Below, piece after piece: positions 32,361 through 40,668 of a DNA stretch of 43,155 nucleotides. Numbering within the stretch: the stretch's first letter is position 1; each line of letters begins with the position of its first letter. The stretch comes from Acidimicrobiaceae bacterium (GTDB lineage Bacteria > Actinomycetota > Acidimicrobiia > Acidimicrobiales > Ilumatobacteraceae): NCBI GenBank assembly GCA_947467375.1, contig CANIHL010000006.1:1-43155 (forward strand), given 5' to 3'. The notes under the pieces were generated by a model. It was not told the origin of the DNA. It was given only the letters and a program-made list of their open reading frames with translations, and made no database searches. Position numbers and translations under genes: made by a program.

Positions 32361-33290
32361 TCATTCAAGCAAGGGCAAGAAATCCATGCCCGACATGACT
32401 TCAATCTTTTGGCCATCCAGTTGCAACTTAAAGGCCTTCTTCATTTTTGATGACATTGAAGCTCCCGGTGCCAGTCTGTGGGGATCTAAATCACCTACAA
32501 CTAACAGCGATGTTTCTTTCGTGACATTTTCTTGTGGGATCCCACCGAAGTAGGCAACCCGATCCTGGGCTTTTGATCGAACTACGCCACTCGGTAAAGC
32601 ACCTGTTAAAACAACGTGTTTGCCATACAAAAAATGATCGCTGCTTGCATCTGTCCGTGGTTCAGGTAACTCTCGTCGCGAGGATGACGGTCTTACTGTG
32701 GATCCATGCCAGTTTCCCTCACTAATCCTCCCCCAGCGCACATTGATAGATGTCAGCAATTCGTCTATTGAATTCTTGGAAGATCTACTGCAGAGCTGAA
32801 GCATTATCTCTGCTGCCGCCAGAGCATCTGATTTTGCATCGTGATGTTGTCCCATATCAACATTCAGCTCAGCAGCAACAAATGGCAAGGAATACGACGG
32901 AAGATTTAAGATTCGGCGAGAAGCAACAAGCGTGCATGAATAATCGAGAGTTGGCCAATCAGCAGCTGAAAGATCAAGTGCATCTCTAAGAACACCGATA
33001 TCAAATGCTGCATTATGTGCAATCAATGGCAAGCCAGCAATATCACTTTCTAATGTTCGCCAAACTTCCAGAAACTCTGGCTCATCTTTAACGAGTTCCC
33101 AGTCAATTCCGTGAAGCCCAATATTGAATGCATCAAAGTCTTCAGGGCCATCGGCCCCAGGCGGTCGCATCAATCGAGAGTAAGCGTTGACAACCTTGCC
33201 ATCATTTACGATCACCAGTCCAATAGCACAGGGAGAGCCGCGCAGAACATTTGCTGTTTCAAAGTCAACTGCAGCAAAATCTATCGACAT
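32361..33290 (-). CDS. DnaQ-like 3'-5' exonuclease with C-terminal BRCT domain
   Basis: The product is 309 aa. Residues 1 to about 170 form a DEDDh exonuclease: FAAVDFETANVLRGSPCAIG (ExoI, Asp-Glu), LIAHNAAFDIGVLRDALDL (ExoII) and GQHHDAKSDALAAAEIML (ExoIII, His and Asp). After a serine-rich linker, residues about 220-309 look like a BRCT domain: YGKHVVLTGALPSGVVRSKA, FGGIPQENVTKETSLLVVGD, then the end GMDFLPLLE. This arrangement is common in actinobacterial epsilon-like exonucleases, presumably acting in repair or proofreading. The ATG lies 3 bases after the stop of the upstream 273-aa gene, so the two are likely one transcript. No separate promoter is seen. Confidence 0.9.
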   Translation of the reverse strand: MSIDFAAVDFETANVLRGSPCAIGLVIVNDGKVVNAYSRLMRPPGADGPEDFDAFNIGLHGIDWELVKDEPEFLEVWRTLESDIAGLPLIAHNAAFDIGVLRDALDLSAADWPTLDYSCTLVASRRILNLPSYSLPFVAAELNVDMGQHHDAKSDALAAAEIMLQLCSRSSKNSIDELLTSINVRWGRISEGNWHGSTVRPSSSRRELPEPRTDASSDHFLYGKHVVLTGALPSGVVRSKAQDRVAYFGGIPQENVTKETSLLVVGDLDPHRLAPGASMSSKMKKAFKLQLDGQKIEVMSGMDFLPLLE

Positions 33291-33293
33291 ATA

Positions 33294-34115
33294 TTATTTT
33301 GCTTTCGCACTGCTCAAAACAAGTCGATCCACCAAAGTAGTTTCCGAGTTTCCCGCAAGATTATTTGTCGTGTTTATTGCACTAATAAATGAACAAATCG
33401 TTGGAAACTTAGAATCAATTTTGAAAATTGAGTCGCGATACTTCACATAACTAACAACAAGTTGTCTCGGAATCACTGACTTGTTGTCGACTAGCTCTCT
33501 ATTTGCTTTCCCACTGTCAATGAGGGAATCAAGATAATCAAGCAATTCTTCGTTTCCGTATTCCAATTCTGCAATTTGATCAAACAAGTCCCCGTAGTCT
33601 GAGCCATTCGCAACCAGAACAGCCATCGTGTTAGCAACTGCGGCTTCTACACGCTTATTTTGAACCATTCCTTTTGCCGAAGGTCGCTTAATTGCCTGGC
33701 TTGGTACTTCCAAATTCGGAAACTGCTTTTGCAACTTCATGAACAGTTCAATTACTTCGTTTTGAGTTCGAGTTGGTTCATGAGACCAAGCAATTGCATT
33801 GCCTTGTCGGTTGGTCTGCTTGGAAACCTCATTGTTCAACAATTCATGAACATATACAAGAAACTTTCGTAAAACTTTGTAATCCCAATACGCGACATCC
33901 GCATTGTCGGCCGTGATGTGCGTTTCGGTTATTCGGTCCTCATCTAACGACTCAGCATCGTCGTTAGAAATACCAATTTCTTGACGATCCGCCATCCCAA
34001 TTGCATCACGAACAACGTTGTGGAGCGTATACGTTGCTTTGCTTTTCTCCAGCGGAGCAAGTGGGGCAAACCCGGTTTCTTGTATTTTGGTAATTAGAAG
34101 TCCAAAAAAGTCCAT
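33294..34115 (-). CDS. Unrecognised 273-aa protein
   Basis: I do not recognise this protein. It is hydrophilic, acidic to neutral and probably mostly helical, without membrane segments or signal peptide. It opens with MDFFGLLITKIQETGFAPLA, continues with a charged segment ESLDEDRITETHITADNADV and an aromatic patch VAYWDYKVLRKFLVYVHELL, and later has YGDLFDQIAELEYGNEELLD. The C-terminal 60 residues are rich in Ser, Thr and Asn. No catalytic signature is apparent. The ATG at 34115 follows a TACAGT box by 7 bases, so the start seems sound. It lies 3 bases ahead of the exonuclease-BRCT gene, suggesting a shared role, possibly in repair or defence, but that is only context. Confidence 0.65.
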   Translation of the reverse strand: MDFFGLLITKIQETGFAPLAPLEKSKATYTLHNVVRDAIGMADRQEIGISNDDAESLDEDRITETHITADNADVAYWDYKVLRKFLVYVHELLNNEVSKQTNRQGNAIAWSHEPTRTQNEVIELFMKLQKQFPNLEVPSQAIKRPSAKGMVQNKRVEAAVANTMAVLVANGSDYGDLFDQIAELEYGNEELLDYLDSLIDSGKANRELVDNKSVIPRQLVVSYVKYRDSIFKIDSKFPTICSFISAINTTNNLAGNSETTLVDRLVLSSAKAK

Positions 34116-34346
34116 TGATCTAACTGTACTTAGTCTGTCTCATAAGGTTTACGGTGATTTGAGCCACGAAAACCGACCATCTGCTCACATTGTTATTCCT
34201 TTCAATCTGACTTTTGATTGATTTAGATTTTCGTCCTTCTGAAGATTTGCCCGACACCGCCTGAGGGTTGCGCCTTAGTCAAAATTCATCCTTTGATTTG
34301 CCATTGAATTGGCTTTCTTTATCCCTCCATATAGCGGTCACTTTGC
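34116..34346. other. Intergenic region, longest in the window
   Basis: About 230 bases lie between the divergent 273-aa gene and the methionine aminopeptidase gene. Besides the minus-strand TACAGT box there is a plus-strand TTGAAT (34304-34309) and TATAGC (34330-34335), spaced 20 bases, which is too far for a standard promoter. No RNA gene, repeat or open frame with protein character is seen. Confidence 0.5.
34123..34128 (-). promoter_or_regulatory. Candidate -10 box, leaderless start of the 273-aa gene
   Basis: On the minus strand TACAGT is followed by 7 bases and the ATG at 34115. It probably drives both this gene and the exonuclease gene. No -35 match is convincing. Confidence 0.45.
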
Positions 34347-34376
34347 TTGCCAGATATAGCCCGTAGCCTTGGGAGA

Positions 34377-35366
34377 GTGAATAACCCAGCCACCGCTCAG
34401 CCGCCCGCAGTCCTGCCCGCAGCTAATGACGCATGCTGGTGTGGCAGTGGCCGCAAGTACAAGCGGTGCCACAAAACAACAGAAGGTCGCATAGAACCAG
34501 GCACGATCAGCCCGATGCTTACCGTTCCTGCACACATTGTGAAGCCGCCGTACGCAGAGACGGGCAAGGTCACGCGTTGGCAAGAGTCTGCAGTGAAGTC
34601 ACCTGAAATTATCGAGCGCATGCGCATTGCCTGTTCTGCTGCTGCAGAAGTTTTGCGCCTTGCTGGAGAATTTGTTCGACCAGGAATTACCACCGATGAA
34701 ATTGATGTATACGTGCACAACTTGTGTATTGAGCGCGGCGCATACCCGAGCCCATTGAATTATTCGGGTTACCCAAAGAGTGTGTGCACCTCAGTGAACG
34801 AAGTGATCTGTCATGGAATTCCCGACTCTCGAGTGCTACAAGAAGGCGACATCATTAATCTTGATGTCACTACATATATGAATGGCGTGCATGGCGACAC
34901 CAATGCAACGTTTGCAGTTGGCGAAATTGATAAAGAGAATCGCGACCTCATTGCCATTACTGAAGAATGCACTTGGCGAGGAATTGAAGCCGTTGTTCCC
35001 GGTCGCCCATTGAGCGATATTGGCAAAGCCATTGAAACCCGTGCAAAACAAGACCAAATGGGCGTCATTCGGGCCTTTATTGGCCACGGAATTGGTGAGC
35101 AGTTCCACACCGATATTCAGGTGTTGCACTATTACGACAAGAGCAACAACACCATCATGCGTCCTGGAATGACCTTCACGATTGAGCCGATGATTTCACT
35201 TGGTACTTATCAGCACCGCATGTGGAAAGACGACTGGACTGCAGTGACTGCAGACGGCAAGCGGACTGCACAGTTTGAACACACTGTGTTGGTCACCGAT
35301 ACTGGTGTTGATGTTTTGACTGGTGGCAATGGCGCCGCCTCCCCGTTTGCCCCTTGGAACCGTTAA
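34377..35366 (+). CDS. map: Methionine aminopeptidase type I with N-terminal SEC-C zinc motif
   Basis: The product is 329 aa from a GTG at 34377; a TTG at 34347 would add ten residues, and neither start has a well-spaced ribosome site. The N-terminal motif DACWCGSGRKYKRCH is a SEC-C zinc finger, as in longer (type Ic) actinobacterial enzymes, where it may contact the ribosome. The catalytic domain starts near residue 75. All metal ligands are seen: Asp and Asp in IINLDVTTYMNGVHGDTNAT, His in IGHGIGEQFH, Glu in FTIEPM and Glu in AQFEHTVLV; the substrate His lies in VICHGIPDS. It removes the initiator methionine from nascent proteins. It is followed 21 bases later by coaA. Confidence 0.92.
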   Translation: MNNPATAQPPAVLPAANDACWCGSGRKYKRCHKTTEGRIEPGTISPMLTVPAHIVKPPYAETGKVTRWQESAVKSPEIIERMRIACSAAAEVLRLAGEFVRPGITTDEIDVYVHNLCIERGAYPSPLNYSGYPKSVCTSVNEVICHGIPDSRVLQEGDIINLDVTTYMNGVHGDTNATFAVGEIDKENRDLIAITEECTWRGIEAVVPGRPLSDIGKAIETRAKQDQMGVIRAFIGHGIGEQFHTDIQVLHYYDKSNNTIMRPGMTFTIEPMISLGTYQHRMWKDDWTAVTADGKRTAQFEHTVLVTDTGVDVLTGGNGAASPFAPWNR

Positions 35367-35387
35367 CACTTTCTAGGAAACACTTTC

Positions 35388-36320
35388 ATGATTGACGCCA
35401 TTGACGTAGACCGATACCTGCGATTTGATCGCCACGATTGGGCCGAGCTTCGTGCGCAAACACCACTCACGCTGCATGAACGAGACCTTGAAGCACTTCG
35501 CGGAATTAACGACCGCATTGACCTCGAAGAAGTAGTTGCCGTCTATTTGCCTCTCACTCGCCTCTTGAACTTGTATGTGAGTGCAACCCAAAACTTGCAT
35601 CGCGTGTCGGCAACCTTCTTGGGCGCCATTGCGCCAAAGATGCCATACGTCATTGGCATTGCGGGCAGTGTTGCGGTTGGAAAAAGCACTTCTGCCCGTA
35701 TTTTGCAGGCATTGCTTACTCGCTGGCCAGAGCACCCACGCGTTGAGCTGATTACTACCGATGGATTCCTTCACCCCAATGCCGTATTGAACGAGCGCGG
35801 GATTATGAACCGAAAGGGTTTCCCAGAAAGCTACGACACCAAGCGCCTCGTACAGTTTTTGCGTGAAGTGAAGGCCGGCTCAAGCGAAGTTGCTGCGCCT
35901 GTGTATAGCCACGTGGTGTACGACATTGTTCAAGGCGACAGCGTGGTCATTCATCGACCGGACATTTTGATCGTTGAAGGACTGAACGTGTTGCAAGTCG
36001 GTTCCGAGTCAGCCGAATTCGTAAGTGACTACTTTGACTTCTCCATTTACATTGATGCCAACGAACAAGATGTTGAGAATTGGTACGTAGAGCGCTTCTT
36101 CGCACTACGTCAAACCGTGTTTCAAAACCCAGAGAGTTTCTTCAACAACTTCGCTGCACTGAGCGACGATGAAGCCGAAGCAATGGCTCGTGGAATTTGG
36201 AAAGAAATTAACGGCAAGAACTTGCGCGAAAACATTGCGCCAACTCGTTCGCGTGCATCGCTCGTCATGCAAAAAGGCGCTGATCACCGAGTGACTGAAG
36301 TACACCTCAGAAAGCTGTAG
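35388..36320 (+). CDS. coaA: Pantothenate kinase, type I (CoaA)
   Basis: The 310-aa enzyme catalyses the first step of coenzyme A synthesis, ATP-dependent phosphorylation of pantothenate. The P-loop is [20 protein letters not shown]. Family motifs are [51 protein letters not shown] and [13 protein letters not shown]. The end shows [20 protein letters not shown], typical of CoaA. The length is normal. TAGGAA lies ahead of the ATG with suitable spacing. The gene converges on the HAD phosphatase gene with a 7-base gap. Confidence 0.95.
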   Translation: MIDAIDVDRYLRFDRHDWAELRAQTPLTLHERDLEALRGINDRIDLEEVVAVYLPLTRLLNLYVSATQNLHRVSATFLGAIAPKMPYVIGIAGSVAVGKSTSARILQALLTRWPEHPRVELITTDGFLHPNAVLNERGIMNRKGFPESYDTKRLVQFLREVKAGSSEVAAPVYSHVVYDIVQGDSVVIHRPDILIVEGLNVLQVGSESAEFVSDYFDFSIYIDANEQDVENWYVERFFALRQTVFQNPESFFNNFAALSDDEAEAMARGIWKEINGKNLRENIAPTRSRASLVMQKGADHRVTEVHLRKL

Positions 36321-36327
36321 ATACTGG

Positions 36328-37029
36328 CTATTTGCGCAGTTGCGCCAACCACTCAGGCACCAAGCTGAGCGTTTCCAGTTCCACATAACGATCGGTGTTT
36401 GCCGTTGGGTGTTCGGCATGATCGAGTTCCCACAAAATCTCGTATGGCACGTAAACACCAAACCCACCAATGGCAAGCACGGGAAGAATGTCGCTCTTCA
36501 TGGAGTTTCCCACCATGCAAAAACTCTGCGGGTTGATGTCGAGGCTCTTCAACACATGGGCATAGGTGGCTGGGTCTTTTTCCAACACGATTTCAACGTG
36601 TTCGAAATGATGGCTTAAGCCACTGGTTTCAACTTTTCGTGTTTGGTGAGCAAGATCACCTTTAGTAATCAAAATCGTGCGAAATTGAGCACTCACTTGA
36701 GCGAGTACCTCTGCGACTCCCTCAAACACGCGAACGGGTTCGGTGAGGTGCTCGCGAACTCCGTGCAAAATCTTTTGTAATTCAAACGCAGGTATTTCCC
36801 CATTTGACAGTGTGATTGCTGCTTCCATTGCAGACAAACCAAACGACTTCACCCCGTAGCCGAACGCATCAATGTTTTTGCGTTCGGTGGCAACCAGTGC
36901 TGCTTTTATGTCGACACCTACTGGAACATATGGAGTGAGCGTTTCGACAAACTGTGTTTCGTATTTGCGGAATGAATCTTCGCTAAACCACAGCGTGTCG
37001 TCGGCATCAAATGCAACAACGTCAAACAT
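36328..37029 (-). CDS. HAD-superfamily hydrolase
   Basis: The product is 233 aa. HAD motif I is VVAFDADDTLWFSEDSFRKY (nucleophile Asp and acid/base Asp), motif II is ILITKGDLAHQ, the motif III lysine is near VLEKDPATY, and motif IV lies in FCMVGNSMKSDILPVLAIGG. A helical cap of about 80 residues follows motif I. The end reads as a normal full-length phosphatase of the GS1/phosphoglycolate-phosphatase-like group. The substrate is unknown. It lies 2 bases downstream of the HTH regulator and presumably shares its transcript. Confidence 0.9.
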   Translation of the reverse strand: MFDVVAFDADDTLWFSEDSFRKYETQFVETLTPYVPVGVDIKAALVATERKNIDAFGYGVKSFGLSAMEAAITLSNGEIPAFELQKILHGVREHLTEPVRVFEGVAEVLAQVSAQFRTILITKGDLAHQTRKVETSGLSHHFEHVEIVLEKDPATYAHVLKSLDINPQSFCMVGNSMKSDILPVLAIGGFGVYVPYEILWELDHAEHPTANTDRYVELETLSLVPEWLAQLRK

Positions 37030-37031
37030 GG

Positions 37032-37397
37032 TCAGCGATGCAATGCATTCAAATAGTTGTACACCGTGATTCGCGAAACCTTCATTGCATCGGCAACATC
37101 TTCAACCGCACGACGCAGAATGAACGCACCTTGTTCGTCAAGCAGACGGATGGCCTTTTGTTTGTCATTGCGCGAAAGTTCTGACAATTTGCTTCCCAGT
37201 TCGCGCTCAACGATTTCAATGATTCGATCAAGTGCTCCATGTAGAGGCGGCAACCTGATTCCAGCAATGACCGCACCCTCCCACTTCAGTTCAATGTCTC
37301 CTGCGGCCAGGTTTTCATTAGCAACCAACGATGCACCAACTGCATCAATGAGCGGCCCTGCTGCAATAACCACTGGGTGATCGTGGGGAACGGTCAT
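37032..37397 (-). CDS. YheO/DauR-type HTH protein, short form
   Basis: The product is 121 aa. The C-terminal 55 residues match the helix-turn-helix of YheO/DauR-type regulators: LSRNDKQKAIRLLDEQGAFI, LRRAVEDVADAMKVSRITVY, then NYLNALHR. Full-length members are about 220 aa with an N-terminal PAS-like domain. Here only about 65 residues precede the HTH (HPVVIAAGPLIDAVGASLVA and onward to AGIRLP), so the sensor part is short or different. It starts in an ATGA overlap with the upstream thiamine-binding-like gene. It may regulate this small operon; no operator was identified. Confidence 0.82.
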   Translation of the reverse strand: MTVPHDHPVVIAAGPLIDAVGASLVANENLAAGDIELKWEGAVIAGIRLPPLHGALDRIIEIVERELGSKLSELSRNDKQKAIRLLDEQGAFILRRAVEDVADAMKVSRITVYNYLNALHR

Positions 37398-37639
37398 GCC
37401 TGTGAGTCCTCGATGGACCCAACGTCAACACTGACAAAGGTTGCGCCGTTTGCATATGCAGCGCGCATGAGGTCGGCTACAGCTTCAGGTAATTCCGATT
37501 TAGGGACGGAAAACGATGAACCAAACGGTCCGAATTCAACAATCAGCCCGCGCTTTTCGACCGCGGCAACTGCTGCTGTCACATGCGCCCCGGGAGCGCC
37601 TTCGATGAATGGTTCAATGGTGAATTCCACGGTCAGCAT
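37394..37639 (-). CDS. Thiamine-binding-like small protein (MTH1187/YkoF type)
   Basis: The 81-aa product has the wording of the MTH1187/YqgV thiamine-binding-like family: VEFTIEPFIEGAPGAHVTAA, VEKRGLIVEFGPFGSSFSVP, then AVADLMRAAYANGATFVSVD. Single-domain members are 80-100 aa and form a ferredoxin-like fold. The binding role is known only for some members, so ligand identity is uncertain. It is the first gene of a three-gene minus-strand group (this protein, the HTH regulator, the HAD phosphatase), with a leaderless-type TACGAT box. Confidence 0.75.
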   Translation of the reverse strand: MLTVEFTIEPFIEGAPGAHVTAAVAAVEKRGLIVEFGPFGSSFSVPKSELPEAVADLMRAAYANGATFVSVDVGSIEDSQA

Positions 37640-37645
37640 GCACCC

Positions 37646-37651
37646 ATCGTA
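37646..37651 (-). promoter_or_regulatory. Candidate -10 box, thiamine-binding-like/HTH/HAD group
   Basis: On the minus strand TACGAT is followed by 6 bases and the ATG at 37639. It lies 20 bases from the oppositely oriented TACCAT box of the M20 gene, all within a 44-base divergent region. Confidence 0.42.
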
Positions 37652-37671
37652 AACAATTCGGCTTCGTTGCG

Positions 37672-37677
37672 TACCAT
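37672..37677 (+). promoter_or_regulatory. Candidate -10 box, leaderless M20 amidohydrolase
   Basis: TACCAT is followed by 6 bases and the ATG at 37684. No Shine-Dalgarno is present. Confidence 0.42.
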
Positions 37678-37683
37678 TGCCCT

Positions 37684-38949
37684 ATGGCCACAACACCACT
37701 TTCACAGCCCGCAATTGAGCGCCACGGCAACGCAACTGGCGTTCAACAACAAGCCGCAGGAATGCTCGAGTACGCGCGTTCCATTCGTCGCGACCTCCAC
37801 GTGTGGCCAGAAATTGGTCTTGATCTTCCGAAAACTCGTGAACGCGTTTTGGAAGCACTCGATGGACTTCCACTCGACATCACTCTGCACAAAACAACAA
37901 GCGGCATCGCCGCAATGTTGACCGGCGACAAGCCGGGCCCAACAGTGATGTTGCGCGGTGACATGGATGCATTGCCAATGCCGGAAGACACTGGTCTTGA
38001 TTTTGCATCAAAGGTTGACAATGTGATGCACGCATGTGGCCACGACACGCACGTTGCCATGCTCGCTGGTGCAGCAAAAATGCTCAGCGAACGCAAAGCA
38101 ACACTTCCTGGTCGAGTGTTGTTTATGTTTCAACCGGGCGAAGAAGGTTACGGCGGTGCCGAGTACATGCTTGACGAAGGCATTCTTGATGTTGGACCGA
38201 ATCGAGATGGAAGCGAATCACCGCTTACAGCCGCATATGCATTACACATCACGTCTTCGTTGCCTGCCGGATTCATTGGCACCAAGGGCGGCCCCATCAT
38301 GGCATCAAGTGATGTATTGCGCATTGAAGTGAAAGGCAAAGGTGGTCACGCATCGGAACCATTCCGCACACTTGACCCCGTTCCAGTTGCCTGCGAAATC
38401 GTGACCGCACTGCAAGCATTTGTTACTCGTCGAATTGAAATTTGGGACCCAGCAGTAATCACGGTCACCAAACTGATTGCAGGAACTGCAACAAACGTAA
38501 TTCCTGAAGTTGCTCGAGTTGAAGGAACGATTCGCGCGATGAGTGCAGCAACCCGAAAGAAAGTGCACGATGGCATTAAGCGCGTTGCAGAAGGCATTGC
38601 CGCTGCACACGATATGGAAGCAACCGTTGAAGTTGAACTTGGTTATCCAGTAACGGTGAACGACGGACCATCTGCAGATTTCGCACTCGACGTTGCTGAA
38701 GCAATCGTGGGTAGCAATGCGGCACTGCGAATGCCACACGCAGTGATGGGTGCTGAAGATTTCAGTTACGTGTTGGAAAAGAAGCCTGGTGCAATGGTGT
38801 TCCTCGGTGGCACGCCACACGACAAAGACTTCCGCACTGCAGCACCAAACCACTCCAACCGCGTGATGTTTGAAGAAGACGCAATGATCACCGGCATGTC
38901 GGTGTACTCATCACTTGCTCTTCGCACTCTTGGCGTCACCCTTGACTAG
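37684..38949 (+). CDS. M20-family amidohydrolase (hippurate hydrolase-like)
   Basis: The 421-aa zinc-dependent enzyme is of the M20D group, which hydrolyses N-acyl or amide bonds of amino acid derivatives. Motifs are YARSIRRDLHVWPEIGLDLP, VMLRGDMDALPMPEDTGLDF, VDNVMHACGHDTHVAMLAGA (metal His and Asp), LFMFQPGEEGYGGAEYML (catalytic Glu) and the dimerisation insert VKGKGGHASEPFRTLDPV. The late metal His is in TAAPNHSNRVMF. The length is typical. The substrate cannot be named. The stop overlaps the TTG of the CoA-transferase gene. Confidence 0.93.
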   Translation: MATTPLSQPAIERHGNATGVQQQAAGMLEYARSIRRDLHVWPEIGLDLPKTRERVLEALDGLPLDITLHKTTSGIAAMLTGDKPGPTVMLRGDMDALPMPEDTGLDFASKVDNVMHACGHDTHVAMLAGAAKMLSERKATLPGRVLFMFQPGEEGYGGAEYMLDEGILDVGPNRDGSESPLTAAYALHITSSLPAGFIGTKGGPIMASSDVLRIEVKGKGGHASEPFRTLDPVPVACEIVTALQAFVTRRIEIWDPAVITVTKLIAGTATNVIPEVARVEGTIRAMSAATRKKVHDGIKRVAEGIAAAHDMEATVEVELGYPVTVNDGPSADFALDVAEAIVGSNAALRMPHAVMGAEDFSYVLEKKPGAMVFLGGTPHDKDFRTAAPNHSNRVMFEEDAMITGMSVYSSLALRTLGVTLD

Positions 38950-40192
38950 AGGCACAAACACCCAACCAACAGGGGGCAAACGGCCCCTTGACGGCATTCG
39001 AGTACTCGATTTCACCCGTGTGCTTTCTGGGCCTCATGCCACGCGCATGCTGTCTGATTTAGGCGCAGAAGTCATCAAAGTGGAGCCGCCTGAAGGCGAC
39101 CTCACACGATTTGCCCAGCCTCGCGTGAATTCACTGTCGAGTTATTTCATTCAGCAAAACATCGGCAAACAAAACATTTCGCTCGACTTGTCGAAGCCCG
39201 AAGCTTCAGCACTCATCATGCGTCTCATTCCATTTTGCGATGTTGTGGTGGAAAACTTTCGTCCAGGCGTCATGAGCCGACTCGGTCTCAGTACTGAACG
39301 CATGATGGAAGCGAACAGTCGGCTTATCGTCGCCTCAATTAGTGGTTACGGAGCAACTGGTCCGTGGCAAAGTCGTCGCGCATATGCACCGGTAGTAAAT
39401 GCAGAAACTGGAATTACGAAACACCAAGGTGATGCGCAACGACGTGCACATGCAAACGACCCGCATAGTCATGGCGATGTGTACACCGCACTTGAAGCAT
39501 CTGCTGCAATTCTTGCTGCGCTGTATCAACGCGAACACACAGGTGTTGGTCAATACATCGATATCTCCATGGCGGAAACCATGTTGTATGTAAACGAACA
39601 CGCGCACAATCAACTGTGGGACAAACCAGTTCCACCTGGATCCATTCGTTCGTTTCAACCGGCCGACTACCCCGTGCTCACCGTTGCCGATGGTTCACAA
39701 GTTGTTGTTAGCGGTCATCCCGCCGAACGTGGAACGTTTGACTATTTCGTTGCAGCAATGGAACAACCTCACCTATTGAACGATCCTCGCTTCACTGACA
39801 TTCCTGAACGACTCGAAAACTTTGCAGCCCTCATGGATTTGTTACGTGCATGGGCGCTTACTGTTCCCGACACCGACGAAATTGAACGGCGCTTGGCAAA
39901 GAATCAATTGGCTGTTGGTCGACTGCGCAGTGTTGCGGAAGTTGCCGCTACCGATTGGGCTGCCGAACGTAATGCGATTATTGATGTGAGCGACAGAGGC
40001 AACTCAACGGTGCGCATCCCAAACAGTCCATGGCATTTTTCGGGATCGGATACCACCACACAAGGCATCGTGAAATACCGCGGCGAAGACAACCACCATG
40101 TGTTTCACGACATTGCCGGCATCGACATGGCAGAAATTACTCGGTGTGAATTGACTGGGGTATTGCTTAGTCGCGGGCCATCTGCTCGCTAA
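38942..40192 (+). CDS. CaiB/BaiF-type family III CoA-transferase
   Basis: The product is 416 aa from the TTG at 38942. It should move CoA between carboxylic acids through an aspartyl intermediate. Motifs are PLDGIRVLDFTRVLSGPHAT, MLSDLGAEVIKVEPPEGDLT, KQNISLDLSKPEASALIMRL, VENFRPGVMSRLGL and YGATGPWQSRRAYAPVV. The catalytic Asp is in HSHGDVYTALEASAAILAAL, and TGVGQYIDISMAETML follows. The length is normal. The substrate is unknown. The stop TAA abuts the dUTPase stop on the other strand with no spacer (shared TAATTA). Confidence 0.93.
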   Translation: MTRGTNTQPTGGKRPLDGIRVLDFTRVLSGPHATRMLSDLGAEVIKVEPPEGDLTRFAQPRVNSLSSYFIQQNIGKQNISLDLSKPEASALIMRLIPFCDVVVENFRPGVMSRLGLSTERMMEANSRLIVASISGYGATGPWQSRRAYAPVVNAETGITKHQGDAQRRAHANDPHSHGDVYTALEASAAILAALYQREHTGVGQYIDISMAETMLYVNEHAHNQLWDKPVPPGSIRSFQPADYPVLTVADGSQVVVSGHPAERGTFDYFVAAMEQPHLLNDPRFTDIPERLENFAALMDLLRAWALTVPDTDEIERRLAKNQLAVGRLRSVAEVAATDWAAERNAIIDVSDRGNSTVRIPNSPWHFSGSDTTTQGIVKYRGEDNHHVFHDIAGIDMAEITRCELTGVLLSRGPSAR

Positions 40193-40639
40193 TTAGCGAC
40201 CTGAGTGGCCAAAGCCGCCGCCACGATCGAACCCGCTTAGTTCAGTAACTTCGGTCCACGTCACATTGTCGTAACGAGAAATAATTAACTGCGCCACGCG
40301 ATCTCCGCGTTTCACTTCGTAATCATGTTCGGGGTCGGTGTTGATCATGACCACTTTCAATTCACCTCGATAACCACTATCAATAATTCCTGGTGTGTTC
40401 ACCAAGGTGATGCCGTGTTTCAATGCAAGACCACTGCGCGGAACTGCAAGACCCATGTATCCGTGTGGAATTGCAACTGCCACACCAGTTGGCATCAGCA
40501 ACCTGCCACCACGTGCAGGAATAACTGCGTCTTCGCGCGCATACAAATCGAGCCCAGCATCACCAAGATGTGCTGGCACAGGCAACGGCAGATCAGGATC
40601 TAACCGTTGGATCTGGACACCAATCTCGCTTTTAGACAT
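40193..40639 (-). CDS. dut: Deoxyuridine triphosphatase (dUTPase)
   Basis: The 148-aa trimeric-type enzyme hydrolyses dUTP to dUMP, limiting uracil in DNA and supplying the dTMP precursor. All five motifs are present in order: [11 protein letters not shown] (I), [13 protein letters not shown] (II), [17 protein letters not shown] (III), [10 protein letters not shown] (IV) and the glycine-rich tail [10 protein letters not shown] (V), in which His-Ser replaces the usual Ser-Thr. The length is normal. The ATG at 40639 is followed upstream by a TAATCT box at leaderless spacing, facing the oligoribonuclease promoter. Confidence 0.95.
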   Translation of the reverse strand: MSKSEIGVQIQRLDPDLPLPVPAHLGDAGLDLYAREDAVIPARGGRLLMPTGVAVAIPHGYMGLAVPRSGLALKHGITLVNTPGIIDSGYRGELKVVMINTDPEHDYEVKRGDRVAQLIISRYDNVTWTEVTELSGFDRGGGFGHSGR

Positions 40640-40661
40640 TGCACGAGATTACGCCTAGATT
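40633..40661 (+). promoter_or_regulatory. Promoter of orn with -35 and -10, leaderless
   Basis: TAGACA (40633-40638, five of six matches to TTGACA), a 17-base spacer, then TAGATT (40656-40661), then 7 bases to the GTG at 40669. This is the best promoter in the window. It implies that the message starts at or next to the GTG. The -35 overlaps the dut start codon. Confidence 0.6.
40646..40651 (-). promoter_or_regulatory. Candidate -10 box, leaderless dut
   Basis: On the minus strand TAATCT is followed by 6 bases and the dut ATG. It lies 4 bases from the plus-strand -10 of orn. No -35 match was found on this strand. Confidence 0.45.
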
Positions 40662-40668
40662 GCATGGC

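Noticed and set aside
34304-34335. TTGAAT and TATAGC as a promoter for the methionine aminopeptidase gene
   Set aside because: The 20-base spacing and imperfect -10 are outside the usual range, so I do not call it.
38305-38853. A minus-strand frame of 182 codons opposite the M20 amidohydrolase
   Set aside because: The composition is rich in Cys, Phe and Asn without a recognisable domain; the M20 gene on the plus strand is intact.
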